Positions 1-6,166 of a DNA stretch of 29,921 nucleotides are shown piece by piece; position 1 is the first letter of the stretch; each line of letters opens with the position of its first letter. The notes below the pieces were generated by a model. It saw only the letters and a program-made list of their open reading frames with translations, ran no database searches and was not told the origin of the DNA. Source of the stretch: CAYVFC01 sp964450715 (lineage in GTDB: Bacteria > Myxococcota_A > Polyangia > Polyangiales > JAFGIB01); NCBI GenBank assembly GCA_964450715.1, contig CAYVFC010000101.1, positions 1-29,921 of the forward strand. Reading direction: 5' to 3'. A program made the translations under genes and the position numbers.

Positions 1-56
1 ACGACCCTCGTGATTTCAGACCCTTACGCCCTCAGGTCAGGAGGTCTGAAATAAGG

Positions 57-353
57 ATGACGTTCTCTCTCCTTATAGAAAAGGAAGGAGATTGTTCGAA
101 ACTCGCAAAACGGCTGAAATCCGTACTTGTTGGTTTCAAAAAATACCAGGGAGAAGGCGGTCCGAACCACACCATCGAATGCATGAGTGACGCGATAAGT
201 GATCTAGAGCACTGCGAAACGGTCTTCGAAGAGATAAAGAAGGCTCCTGGGAAGGGCGGGAAGCTATTCCAAGGAATCGAGAACGAGATAAATAGAACGA
301 TAATGAACGCGTTAGCGTGGTCTTTAGAGATTGGTAAGAAGAAGAATAAATAG
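57..353 (+). CDS. Cassette-encoded hypothetical protein, 98 aa
   Basis: This is the only gene seen in the first, left-truncated cassette. It begins with ATG after the purine-rich stretch AAATAAGG and ends 15 bp before the attC. The product is charged, lysine- and glutamate-rich, probably helical, and has no signal peptide or membrane segment. Three cysteines are spaced along the chain but form no recognisable metal motif. An 8-bp inverted repeat (TTCAGACC at 15-22, GGTCTGAA at 43-50) sits just upstream of the start and could fold in the leader RNA. I do not recognise the family; most integron cassette proteins are orphans of this kind. Position, strand and spacing to attC support it being real. 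Confidence 0.6.
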   Translation: MTFSLLIEKEGDCSKLAKRLKSVLVGFKKYQGEGGPNHTIECMSDAISDLEHCETVFEEIKKAPGKGGKLFQGIENEINRTIMNALAWSLEIGKKKNK

Positions 354-368
354 AACAAATATATATTG

Positions 369-488
369 GTCCTAACAAAAAACTGCAGCGTACCGACCGG
401 AACCAAGACGTAGATGCGATACGTGGTGACCAACGCAGGGTGGCAAGACTGGAGGCCGGAGGTCGGCCGCTGAGTTTTACGTTATGCC
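369..488 (+). repeat. attC site 1
   Basis: The site starts with the inverse core GTCCTAAC and ends with the core GTTATGCC at 481-488. The arms are complementary: AAAACT-G-CAGCG then CCGACC on the left pair with GGTCGG-CCGCTG-AGTTTT on the right, leaving an extrahelical G. This is the folded structure a tyrosine integron integrase recognises on the bottom strand. The spacer of about 50 nt is the variable terminal structure. Confidence 0.93.
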
Positions 489-573
489 TGAATTAAGAAG
501 AAGGGGACGAGGCAAGAACGAAGACGAAACGGTCCTTGAAACCGTAGGGCGGGCGACCTGGACGAAAAATTAG
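484..573 (+). CDS. Micro-ORF starting inside the attC core (cassette 2), 29 aa
   Basis: The ATG at 484 lies within the core site GTTATGCC, so the first codons are created by the recombination junction itself. The frame runs 29 codons to TAG at 571-573 and is very basic and acidic (arginine, lysine and glutamate). No ribosome binding site can be placed upstream except inside the attC stem. It is the only + strand frame opening directly at the cassette start. No family is recognised, and a reading frame this short can arise by chance. Confidence 0.3.
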   Translation: MPELRRRGRGKNEDETVLETVGRATWTKN

Positions 574-663
574 AGGGTTTGGGGAAAGAGTGCCGGTCGT
601 TGTATTCTTGAGGAAACGGGTCGGTGAAACGTAGAGAATGTGTAGGAATGAAAGGAAAAGGCA

Positions 664-777
664 GAGATATTCCCTCCGCCGGTAGCTGCAGAGGAAGCGT
701 GGCCCTCGTGCCGAATGGATACGAGTGGCGCACGTATGCCTTATTGAAAACGCATCCGCGCAACGCGGGAAGCAATA
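664..777 (+). repeat. Conserved block in cassette 2 (copy in cassette 5)
   Basis: From GAGATATTCCCTCC onward this block is closely similar to 2195-2308 in cassette 5, although the rest of the two cassettes differs. The copy includes ATACGAG-TGGCG-CACGTAT, a hairpin that is perfect in cassette 5. A frame opening at ATG 648 (48 aa, stop 792-794) crosses the block. However, substitutions between the two copies fall mainly on codon positions 1 and 2 of that frame, which argues against it. A shifted frame fits better (IFPPPVAA...DTSGARM.Y, stop in both copies) but has no ATG here. It may be a decayed gene or a structured RNA. Confidence 0.55.
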
Positions 778-840
778 TTTGCCGCTATCGATGAATGGGA
801 AGGAGTGACGCTGTCGAAAGAATACAAAGTATAAATAATT

Positions 841-960
841 GGCATAACAAAAAACTGCAGCGTACCGACCGGAACCAAGACGTTGATGCGATACCAGGTG
901 ACCAACGCAGGGTGGCAAGACTGCAGGCCGGAGGTCGGCCGCTGAGTTTTACGTTAGCCC
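841..960 (+). repeat. attC site 2
   Basis: Runs from GGCATAAC (841-848) to GTTAGCCC (953-960). The left end is the exact complement of the start of cassette 2 (GTTATGCC at 481-488), confirming 482-953 as one mobile unit. The arms are as in attC 1, with small spacer changes (TTGATGCGATACCAGG). Confidence 0.93.
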
Positions 961-973
961 AAAAAGAAAAGAA

Positions 974-1264
974 ATGAACAAAGAAATATTCATTGCTTTC
1001 ACCAAAAGGCAGAGGGAACTCGTACTTAAGTACGGTTACCCGTTCGAAGGAATACGAGAACAGTTGAAGAAGAACGAGGATAACGAAGGAACGATAGGTA
1101 TTTCGGACGATGAATATTGGTGGGAGCAGCTGGCGGGCGACCTCGCAAGTTCACTAAATAAAGAAGAAGATATTCCAGACGACGGGACGTACGAAGAGTT
1201 AGAAGAAATATTTGAAATCGTCGAAAGGGAACTGAAAAGAAAAAGAAGAATAGTCGTATTATAA
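974..1264 (+). CDS. Cassette-encoded hypothetical protein, 96 aa (cassette 3)
   Basis: The ATG at 974 follows AAAAAGAAAAGAA, a purine-rich leader 14 nt after the attC core, and the frame ends 72 bp before the next attC. The product is strongly acidic and probably helical: an N-terminal part with aromatic residues (KYGYPFEGIREQL), a central DDEYWWEQL segment, then a long Glu-rich helix ending in a basic KRKRRIVVL tail. There is no signal peptide, membrane segment or cysteine. The family is not recognised. Small acidic cassette proteins are sometimes immunity factors or antitoxins, but nothing here shows that. It is the most convincing of the short cassette genes because of its leader, length and composition. 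Confidence 0.68.
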   Translation: MNKEIFIAFTKRQRELVLKYGYPFEGIREQLKKNEDNEGTIGISDDEYWWEQLAGDLASSLNKEEDIPDDGTYEELEEIFEIVERELKRKRRIVVL

Positions 1265-1335
1265 GACTTACGAGGGAACGGCGGTCGTCCGGTTAATAGA
1301 ACAAAAGAATAAGAAATATATAGAAACATATAAAG

Positions 1336-1455
1336 GGGCTAACAAAAAACTGCAGCGTACCGACCGGAACCAAGACGTAGATGCGATACGAGGTGACCAA
1401 CGCAGGGTGGCAAGACTGGAGGCCGGAGGTCGGCCGCTGAGTTTTACGTTAGGGG
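1336..1455 (+). repeat. attC site 3
   Basis: Runs from GGGCTAAC (1336-1343) to GTTAGGGG (1448-1455). The left end is the complement of the start of cassette 3 (GTTAGCCC at 953). Same arms and 120-bp length as the other sites. Confidence 0.93.
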
Positions 1456-1477
1456 GTAAAAAAAGAGGGGAAAGGAA

Positions 1478-1579
1478 GGCATAGGTGGGTCGACGTATGA
1501 AGGTTACGGATCAGCCGTTCGGACTCGTTACCGTCAGCACGAACAGAAAGCCGTTCGGAAGCGTCGGCCCATCTGTTTT
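1478..1579 (+). repeat. Direct repeat, copy 1 (cassette 4)
   Basis: About 102 bp, from GGCATAGGTGGGTCGACG to CCCATCTGTTTT, repeated 163 bp downstream at 1641-1742 with scattered substitutions. The first ~45 bp are identical. It includes the leader and most of the micro-ORF. Confidence 0.9.
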
Positions 1580-1613
1580 CCAAGGGATGACCGAAAAACC
1601 TCGGCAAGATTGA
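1497..1613 (+). CDS. Micro-ORF, first of a duplicated pair (cassette 4), 38 aa
   Basis: ATG at 1497 follows AGGTGGG at suitable distance, and the frame ends at TGA 1611-1613. The peptide begins MKVTDQPFG and repeats the motif internally as KPFG. The same leader, start and first ~28 codons recur at 1660, so the gene has been duplicated inside one cassette. Differences between the copies are mostly amino-acid changing (GLVTV to GYVTF, GSVGPSVF to GFVSPFVF), so the copies have diverged. The function is unknown; there is no signal peptide. Confidence 0.42.
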   Translation: MKVTDQPFGLVTVSTNRKPFGSVGPSVFQGMTEKPRQD

Positions 1614-1640
1614 GAGAGAAGGAAGAAGACGGCAAAAATG

Positions 1641-1742
1641 GGCATAGGTGGGTCGACGTATGAAGGTTACGGATCAGCCGTTCGGATACGTTACCTTCAG
1701 CACGAACAGAGAGCCGTTCGGATTCGTCAGCCCATTTGTTTT
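1641..1742 (+). repeat. Direct repeat, copy 2 (cassette 4)
   Basis: Second copy of 1478-1579, constant offset 163 bp, with no gaps needed across the aligned part. Confidence 0.9.
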
Positions 1743-1800
1743 TCTATCGATGGCCCGATTAATTGCCTCAAGACTGCGGGCGGGAAACGACATAATATAA
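1660..1800 (+). CDS. Micro-ORF, second of a duplicated pair (cassette 4), 46 aa
   Basis: ATG at 1660 has the same AGGTGGG leader as the first copy and the frame ends at TAA 1798-1800. The first 28 residues resemble the first copy (MKVTDQPFG, then REPFGFV), but the C-terminus is different and more hydrophobic (VFLSMARLIASRL). It is followed by a small hairpin (TCTCGG-GTTGCA-CCGAGA, near 1818-1836) without a T tract. The family is not recognised. The duplication with conserved leader and start is the main evidence that either copy is translated. Confidence 0.42.
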   Translation: MKVTDQPFGYVTFSTNREPFGFVSPFVFLSMARLIASRLRAGNDII

Positions 1801-1896
1801 ACGACTGAACGTATTCGTCTCGGGTTGCACCGAGATGAACTGAGTAGAGCTCTACCGTACCTTGAAGAAAAGGAAAGAATAGAAGAATATATAATT

Positions 1897-2016
1897 CCCC
1901 TAACAAAAAACTGCAGCGTACCGACCGGAACCAAGGCATTGATGCGATACGTGGTGACCAAAGCAGGGTGGCAAGACTGGAGGCCGGAGGTCGGCCGCTG
2001 AGTTTTACGTTAGCCC
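1897..2016 (+). repeat. attC site 4
   Basis: Runs from CCCCTAAC (1897-1904) to GTTAGCCC (2009-2016). The left end is the complement of the start of cassette 4 (GTTAGGGG at 1448). Arms unchanged. Confidence 0.93.
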
Positions 2017-2176
2017 GTAATTAATTCGAAGAAGAATCGACGAAAAGTCGTGTAGGTAGACGTCGGTATATCTTTGGGGATATCCTTCGGAAAAGAAGCT
2101 GTACTGAAAAGAAAAGAAGTACGAAGAATGTGTGTTGAACGAAGGGGATTCGAGAGGCTTCCGGCGAGAGGGGCGA

Positions 2177-2278
2177 ATGAGACGTAAGAAGAAGGAGATA
2201 TTCCCTCCGCCGGTAGCTGCGAAGGGATCGGGGCCCTCGTGGTGTTTGGATACGAGTGGCGCTCGTATGTCTTACTGA
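2177..2278 (+). CDS. Possible small protein in the conserved block (cassette 5), 33 aa
   Basis: ATG at 2177 follows GAGAGGGG at good spacing and the frame ends at TGA 2276-2278. It begins MRRKKKEIFPPPVAA, then ends DTSGARMSY. The equivalent frame in cassette 2 keeps IFPPPVAA, DTSGARM.Y and the stop codon, with some synonymous third-position changes, but lacks an in-frame ATG because the upstream spacing differs by two bases. Either cassette 2 holds a broken copy, or the block is conserved for another reason such as RNA structure. No family is recognised. Confidence 0.33.
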   Translation: MRRKKKEIFPPPVAAKGSGPSWCLDTSGARMSY

Positions 2279-2308
2279 AGGCGCGTCCGCGCGACCCTGG
2301 TAGAAATA
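2195..2308 (+). repeat. Conserved block in cassette 5 (copy in cassette 2)
   Basis: Partner of 664-777. It contains a perfect 7-bp hairpin, ATACGAG-TGGCG-CTCGTAT. The upstream halves of the two cassettes are not obviously alike apart from a short GAATGTGT motif, so similarity is concentrated in the cassette 3' halves. Confidence 0.55.
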
Positions 2309-2371
2309 GTTCCCACAATCGGCGGAAGAAAAAGAGTGACGCCGTAGGATGAATACAAAAGAAATATGATT

Positions 2372-2491
2372 GGGCTAACAAAAAACTGCAGCGTACCGAC
2401 CGGAACCAAAACGTAGATGCGATACGTGGTGACCAACTCAGGGTGGCAAGACTGGAGACCGGAGGTCGGCCGCTGAGTTTTACGTTATCCC
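2372..2491 (+). repeat. attC site 5
   Basis: Runs from GGGCTAAC (2372-2379) to GTTATCCC (2484-2491). The left end is the complement of the start of cassette 5 (GTTAGCCC at 2009). The spacer differs at a few bases (AAAACGTAG, ACTCAGGG, GAGACC). Confidence 0.93.
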
Positions 2492-2519
2492 TATTTTAAA
2501 AAGGACGGAACGAGCCGGA

Positions 2520-3071
2520 ATGTCTGAAGAGAAAGTCGACCGCACCGTTCCGGACGTCGATACAATAGAAAACGGAACGGTATATTGTATCGAGGTCGAA
2601 AGAGGTTCAAACGGTACTCGAGGTACGATATCAGAATACCCGGGTACGTTACGTTGGCGATATTCGGTACGCCCGACGGGCTCCGAGACGTCCTCGAGAA
2701 ACGTACTCATAAGAAAAGAGTTCGTATTTACTGACGAAAAGGAACAGGAAATTATCACTATACGACGGGAGTCATTCTTTCCGGCGTCATTCGGTATAAT
2801 GGAGAAGGGAGAAACCGTCGGGAAGGTCAAAAGGAGAAACATACTGGGAACGAAGTACGAGATAAATATTAAGGAAGACTCGGTGTGGATGGTGTCTATT
2901 CCTTTGTATAGAATGAATTTCCGTGCGGAATCAAACGTAGGGACGACGATATGGTTCAGATATGGCCAAAGTACCATGCAGTGGATGGCAATATCGAGAC
3001 CAGGCGATTCCTACGACAGAGTACTGATGGCCTTAGCGTTTATTCACAACAATAAATGGAACTACGGATAA
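2520..3071 (+). CDS. Cassette-encoded 183-aa protein, possible tubby/LURP-one-like fold
   Basis: ATG at 2520 follows GGAACGAGCCGGA, 29 nt after the attC core, and the frame ends 17 bp before attC 6. It is the largest cassette gene. The chain is rich in beta-strand patterns. The second half (about residues 78-183), starting IRRESFFPASFGIMEKGE, then GKVKRRNILGTKYEI and ending ALAFIHNNKWNYG, resembles the order of strands and the final helix of tubby C-terminal/LURP-one/scramblase-like domains. This is inference from pattern only. There is no signal peptide or membrane helix. The alternative is an orphan cassette protein of unrelated fold. The reading frame itself is convincing by length and position. 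Confidence 0.72.
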   Translation: MSEEKVDRTVPDVDTIENGTVYCIEVERGSNGTRGTISEYPGTLRWRYSVRPTGSETSSRNVLIRKEFVFTDEKEQEIITIRRESFFPASFGIMEKGETVGKVKRRNILGTKYEINIKEDSVWMVSIPLYRMNFRAESNVGTTIWFRYGQSTMQWMAISRPGDSYDRVLMALAFIHNNKWNYG

Positions 3072-3087
3072 AAAAATAGATATAAAG

Positions 3088-3174
3088 GGGATAACAAAAA
3101 ACTGCAGCGTACCGACCGGAACCAAGGCAAAGATGCGATACGTGGTGACCAACGCAGGGTGGCAAGACTGGAGG
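3088..3174 (+). repeat. attC site 6, truncated
   Basis: Starts with GGGATAAC (3088-3095), the complement of the start of cassette 6, and matches the other sites to CTGGAGG at 3174. The right arm and core are missing, so the site cannot fold or recombine. The array ends here, at the join to a transposase fragment. Confidence 0.92.
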
Positions 3175-3194
3175 GTTAATATGCATCATTAACC
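3174..3194. repeat. Inverted repeat at the array/IS66 junction
   Basis: GGTTAAT (3174-3180), spacer ATGCATC, ATTAACC (3188-3194): two perfect 7-bp arms placed exactly where the attC sequence stops. It may be a deletion or recombination scar. Confidence 0.7.
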
Positions 3195-3208
3195 ACGCCC
3201 TCAGACAA

Positions 3209-3625
3209 CTACGCTACCGATATTTCACCCTGACTGTAAAGACGACGCGGGGGTCTTGATCCAGGGGCTTGCTGATTACCCCGGCGGTACCTGCAATTTT
3301 CGCATAGGTCCGGAAATAGATCCTCGGTATGGTCGACCTGTTCGGGCGGGAGCAGCTCACGCGAGTTGCCGCGGTGCCCGGGCTGCCCGCCCCGTTTACG
3401 CTTCCTCTTGGCGTCCTTTCTCTTGTTTCGTTTCTTTTGCCGCGCCTCCGGGCTGTCGCTCGATGGAGGCATACTCGAGTTGCCGGAGTTGCGATCAATC
3501 CTCTCCCGTAGCTGGGCGACCAGTTCCTCTAGCTGCTCGATCCGCTGGCGTTGCTGCTCGATCTGCTCGACCTTGTCCGCCAGCTCCTGCTCCAGCTCAG
3601 CAATTCGTGTCGCCGCGTCCTGCAC
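3209..3625 (-). pseudogene. IS66-family transposase (TnpC) N-terminal fragment
   Basis: The reading frame shows the order typical of the IS66 TnpC N-terminus: a leucine-zipper-like coiled coil (ELEQELADKVEQIEQQ onward), then RIDRNSGNSSMPPSSDSPEA, a lysine/arginine-rich stretch, RGGQPGHRG and LLPPEQVDH, then the start of a zinc-binding region with LCENC. A full TnpC is about 500 aa; this stops after about 138 aa, lacking the DDE catalytic domain. The last ~25 residues look out of frame, since an adjacent frame continues KPLDQDPRVVF, so a frameshift precedes the truncation. No tnpA, tnpB or clear terminal repeat is present. A GTG start is used here, although the frame is open to 3672 and the real start cannot be fixed. 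It is non-functional as a transposase. Confidence 0.85.
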
Positions 3626-4066
3626 ATTTTTGTGTGCAACACGAATTTTTCTTGCTGTCGATCCCCCTCGCTAACCGATCGAAATGATCCAGGAAATCGC
3701 CCCGCGACCGGCACGTGATCAAAAACGCGCATCCCCCTGAACGGTTACTCCGGTTATGCAGCCGGGGTCAAAGAAACCATGGATTCTATCGTTCATGCCG
3801 GTTCTCGCCCTACCTCTTGGTTCAGTAATCTCGAAGGGGCGTAAGCGTTCGGCGAATCACGTCGCTGACACGCGGGGCGACTGTCAAGGGGCGACTGTCT
3901 CGGCCAAGTTGGCACGTAGGTATCCGTTGCACGTAGGGTAACCTCAATCGATACCGGATCTCCGGCGTCGTATTCGTATCCAATAGACAGCCCCGGCGCT
4001 GGCCCAAGAAAGAAAAAAAGCCGCGGGCCGCCTTGAGTCGGATCGGTTTTCGCAAGGCGCGCACCC
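3626..4066. other. No gene recognised
   Basis: This 441-bp gap lies between the IS66 fragment and the hydrolase gene. It holds a 9-bp inverted repeat at its left edge (AATTCGTGT at 3602-3610, ACACGAATT at 3639-3647) and a repeated GGGGCGACTGTC near 3882-3899. A GC-rich stretch followed by T's on the minus strand (about 4035 down to 4009) could end transcription of the hydrolase gene. No open frame there resembles a known protein. Confidence 0.5.
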
Positions 4067-6019
4067 TCACCCGCGCACGATGGGAAGCTCGATACAGGAT
4101 GCGTGCGTCGCGTTGCGTTGAAAGCGCAGGGTGGGGGGCGACTCGGGCAGGTTCTCGAAATGGCTGGTATCGGCGCCAGCGATGGCCAGGCGAATGGCAT
4201 GTCCTTTTTCAAACAGATAAGAGGTGGGCAACAGATCGAACTTCAGGCACGCGATCTCGGCGGGCACGAGCGGCATGGCGTCGGCGCGCCTGAAGGTGCG
4301 AAAGGGGACCGGGTGGGGGTAGGGGGGCATTTTGTCGCTGAGCCGGCGGTGAATCGCGCGTAGGTGGCCCTCGGTCACATAAGTGACGCGGCCCGTGGGC
4401 GAAACGTCCTCGAGATAGCAGATGAAGATACCGTCCTCGGCCGTGGAGCTGACGAACAGGGTCACCACGGGGTGGCCCGTGACCTCGGTATCGGCTGTCA
4501 GAGCCTCGGAGGTGTAGACGAGCAGCTTTTCATCGGCCCGGCGGCGGTCGCCATACTTTACCTTGCCGTCTATCTCGACCAGGGTTCGGAAACGGGTCTT
4601 TTGTCCGCTGTTGGCCGTATCGTCCACGCGATAGATATCCTCGCCCCTGCTTTCCGCGGGCGCTTGCCTGCCGAGTCGGTTTTCGCGAGCCAGATAATAA
4701 ATACGGTTTTGCGCCCCGGCCACTGGCCAGCTGTCGGCCGTCTTCCATTTTTCCTCTACCATGGTGAAGTAACGCACCGGCGGCGCGTCCGTTATCGGCG
4801 AATCGATCCCTTTAAGATGCTTATCGAAGAATCCGAGCAGCTCCCCGTCGTGGTCAAAATCCGAGCGTCTGGGGCCGTCGCGCTGGTTGATGTTCCAGCC
4901 GCCGCCGTGGTTCCAGCCGCCGACGATCAGACGGCTGCCGGGCGTTTTTACTCTGAGAAAGCGCTTGATGGCGGCGTGCTGATAGGCGCCGTCCAGCCAG
5001 CCGCTGTAGCTGTAGACAGCCGCGCCCGAGGCCTCTATGTCATCGGCGTAGCTATGCGGGCTGATAAGGGCTATACTGCCCGGAAGGTCGAGCGGGGAAC
5101 CCGGCAGGTCATCGAGCGCTAATTCTCCCCTGTGCAGAGGATCCTGGCTCCAGATATCGTCCCGATAAACGATCTCGCGCGACTGTGTATATACGTTGAA
5201 GTTCTCGGTGCGATTCTTCAGGATTTCTTTCAGCATGACGCGACCGCGATCCTCGGCAACCGGATTGACGCCCGTTATGAACAATTTGGCCCACCAGCCC
5301 GCGATCTCGTGCGGAGCGTTCCTGTCCAGCGCGTCGTTCATCTTGCGCCAGTTCTTGAGAAACCACTCGGCGCGGATACCGCCCGGATGCGAGATGTCTG
5401 AATAGATATCAAAGAGCGCGAACCTGGGGGCCACGGCCCTGACTGCGGGATGCTTGTTGACCAGTAGAAACTCGGCCGTGGTCCCGCTGTAAGAAATCCC
5501 CAAAGAGCCCACGGTTCCGTCGGACCACGGTTGCTTGATGATGAAGTCCACCACATCGGCGCCATCGCGGATCTCGTCCACATACCAGGGAGCGATACGT
5601 TTCCCGTACGAGGCGCCCGATCCGCGTACATCCACGTCAACCCAGGCGTAACCGTTCTTCAACATTCGCCGCCGCCTCTTGGCGAACAACATGGAATGGT
5701 CGAAGGGAAGGTCGCGGTTGAGCTTCTTCAGAAGCGGGCGTAGCTGTACCGACCGCATGTAGCGGGTCTGATGCAGTACGGTGGGGACCTTTTCGCCTCG
5801 ACCCGTCGTCAAGGGAAGGTATATATCGACGGCCAGCTTCACGCCGTCGCGCATGGTCACGTATTGCGAGCGGTATTGCATGGCGTTTACGCCGCATTGA
5901 AGCGGCGGTTTCACGCGGGGTCCTTTTTCCGGCCCTATGGGAAAGTATACTTGATAACCGCCTCTGCGACCTACCGGTGCGCCCGCTCCGTCTCCCCGTC
6001 CTTCAGGGCCTCCCGGCAT
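4067..6019 (-). CDS. CocE/NonD-family (peptidase S15) serine hydrolase
   Basis: This is an alpha/beta hydrolase of the X-Pro dipeptidyl-peptidase (S15)/cocaine-esterase family, acting on esters or amides. Numbering from 6019, the core begins MRDGVKLAVDIYLP (56-69), followed by VDVRGSGASYG, the nucleophile elbow GISYSG (Ser176), GWLDG (Asp343) and GGWNHGG (His371), together a complete Ser-Asp-His triad. The C-terminal half is the jelly-roll PepX_C domain (VSSTAEDGIF, then GRVTYVTEGHLRA). Length fits the family. The start is uncertain: ATG 6019 gives 650 aa, while the internal ATG at 5881 (MQYRSQYVTMRDG) gives about 604 aa and removes a proline/glycine-rich leader. No signal peptide is evident. 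It stands alone; an inverted repeat lies just upstream. The physiological substrate cannot be told. Confidence 0.92.
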   Translation of the reverse strand: MPGGPEGRGDGAGAPVGRRGGYQVYFPIGPEKGPRVKPPLQCGVNAMQYRSQYVTMRDGVKLAVDIYLPLTTGRGEKVPTVLHQTRYMRSVQLRPLLKKLNRDLPFDHSMLFAKRRRRMLKNGYAWVDVDVRGSGASYGKRIAPWYVDEIRDGADVVDFIIKQPWSDGTVGSLGISYSGTTAEFLLVNKHPAVRAVAPRFALFDIYSDISHPGGIRAEWFLKNWRKMNDALDRNAPHEIAGWWAKLFITGVNPVAEDRGRVMLKEILKNRTENFNVYTQSREIVYRDDIWSQDPLHRGELALDDLPGSPLDLPGSIALISPHSYADDIEASGAAVYSYSGWLDGAYQHAAIKRFLRVKTPGSRLIVGGWNHGGGWNINQRDGPRRSDFDHDGELLGFFDKHLKGIDSPITDAPPVRYFTMVEEKWKTADSWPVAGAQNRIYYLARENRLGRQAPAESRGEDIYRVDDTANSGQKTRFRTLVEIDGKVKYGDRRRADEKLLVYTSEALTADTEVTGHPVVTLFVSSTAEDGIFICYLEDVSPTGRVTYVTEGHLRAIHRRLSDKMPPYPHPVPFRTFRRADAMPLVPAEIACLKFDLLPTSYLFEKGHAIRLAIAGADTSHFENLPESPPTLRFQRNATHASCIELPIVRG

Positions 6020-6041
6020 GCTTTCAGCAGCGCTCGGAGCC

Positions 6042-6059
6042 TTGTTACGCGTGTAACAA
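6042..6059. promoter_or_regulatory. Inverted repeat, possible operator upstream of the hydrolase
   Basis: TTGTTAC-GCGT-GTAACAA is a perfect 7-bp palindrome with a 4-nt spacer, 22 bp before the 6019 start codon. Its size and symmetry suit a dimeric repressor such as a TetR-type protein, but no regulator gene is adjacent. A -10/-35 pair was not identified. Confidence 0.45.
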
Positions 6060-6069
6060 ATCCGCTCCT

Positions 6070-6148
6070 CTCCAGCCCACTCCGGCCTACTCCAGCGGCC
6101 TTATTCGCCTCCCCTCGCACCGATCTAGTAGGCTGGAGTGGGCTGGAG
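6070..6148. repeat. 22-bp inverted repeat with one mismatch
   Basis: The arm CTCCAGCCCACTCCGG... (6070-6091) is the reverse complement of 6127-6148 apart from one base, separated by 35 bp. The right arm continues into a further GGAGTGGGCTG copy, so the motif is also locally tandem. It lies beside tmRNA-end repeats. Its role is unknown. Confidence 0.7.
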
Positions 6149-6166
6149 TGGGCTGCAGGGCGCATT

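Larger units (their letters stand above)
1..3174 (+). mobile_element. Integron gene-cassette array (right-hand end, no integrase in window)
   Basis: Five complete 120-bp attC sites and one truncated site recur at 369, 841, 1336, 1897, 2372 and 3088, separating cassettes 482-953, 954-1448, 1449-2009, 2010-2484 and 2485 onward; the first cassette runs in from the left edge. In every complete cassette the bases after the cut point are the complement of the first bases of its own attC: GTTATGCC with GGCATAAC, GTTAGCCC with GGGCTAAC, GTTAGGGG with CCCCTAAC, GTTAGCCC with GGGCTAAC, GTTATCCC with GGGATAAC. This pairing is what excision and reintegration of circular cassettes produces. The attC sites are nearly uniform, as in sedentary chromosomal integrons. 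Recognised coding capacity is on the + strand, so attI and intI should be to the left, outside the window. Without them it could also be an integrase-less attC cluster. Confidence 0.93.

Noticed and set aside
2010..2381. Long minus-strand frames in cassettes 2 and 5 that resemble each other (sharing QLPAEGIS and RHSYP)
   Set aside because: They run through the attC and follow from DNA similarity of the conserved block. Differences between the copies rarely fall on the wobble base of this minus frame, opposite to what coding selection gives.
3835..3870. IS66 terminal repeat (GTAAGCG at 3841)
   Set aside because: The orientation is wrong for the right end of a minus-oriented element, and no matching partner is seen.
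4009..4035. Intrinsic terminator for the CocE-type gene
   Set aside because: A GC-rich stretch is followed by T's on the minus strand, but no stem longer than about 4 bp could be drawn, so it is not listed as a feature.
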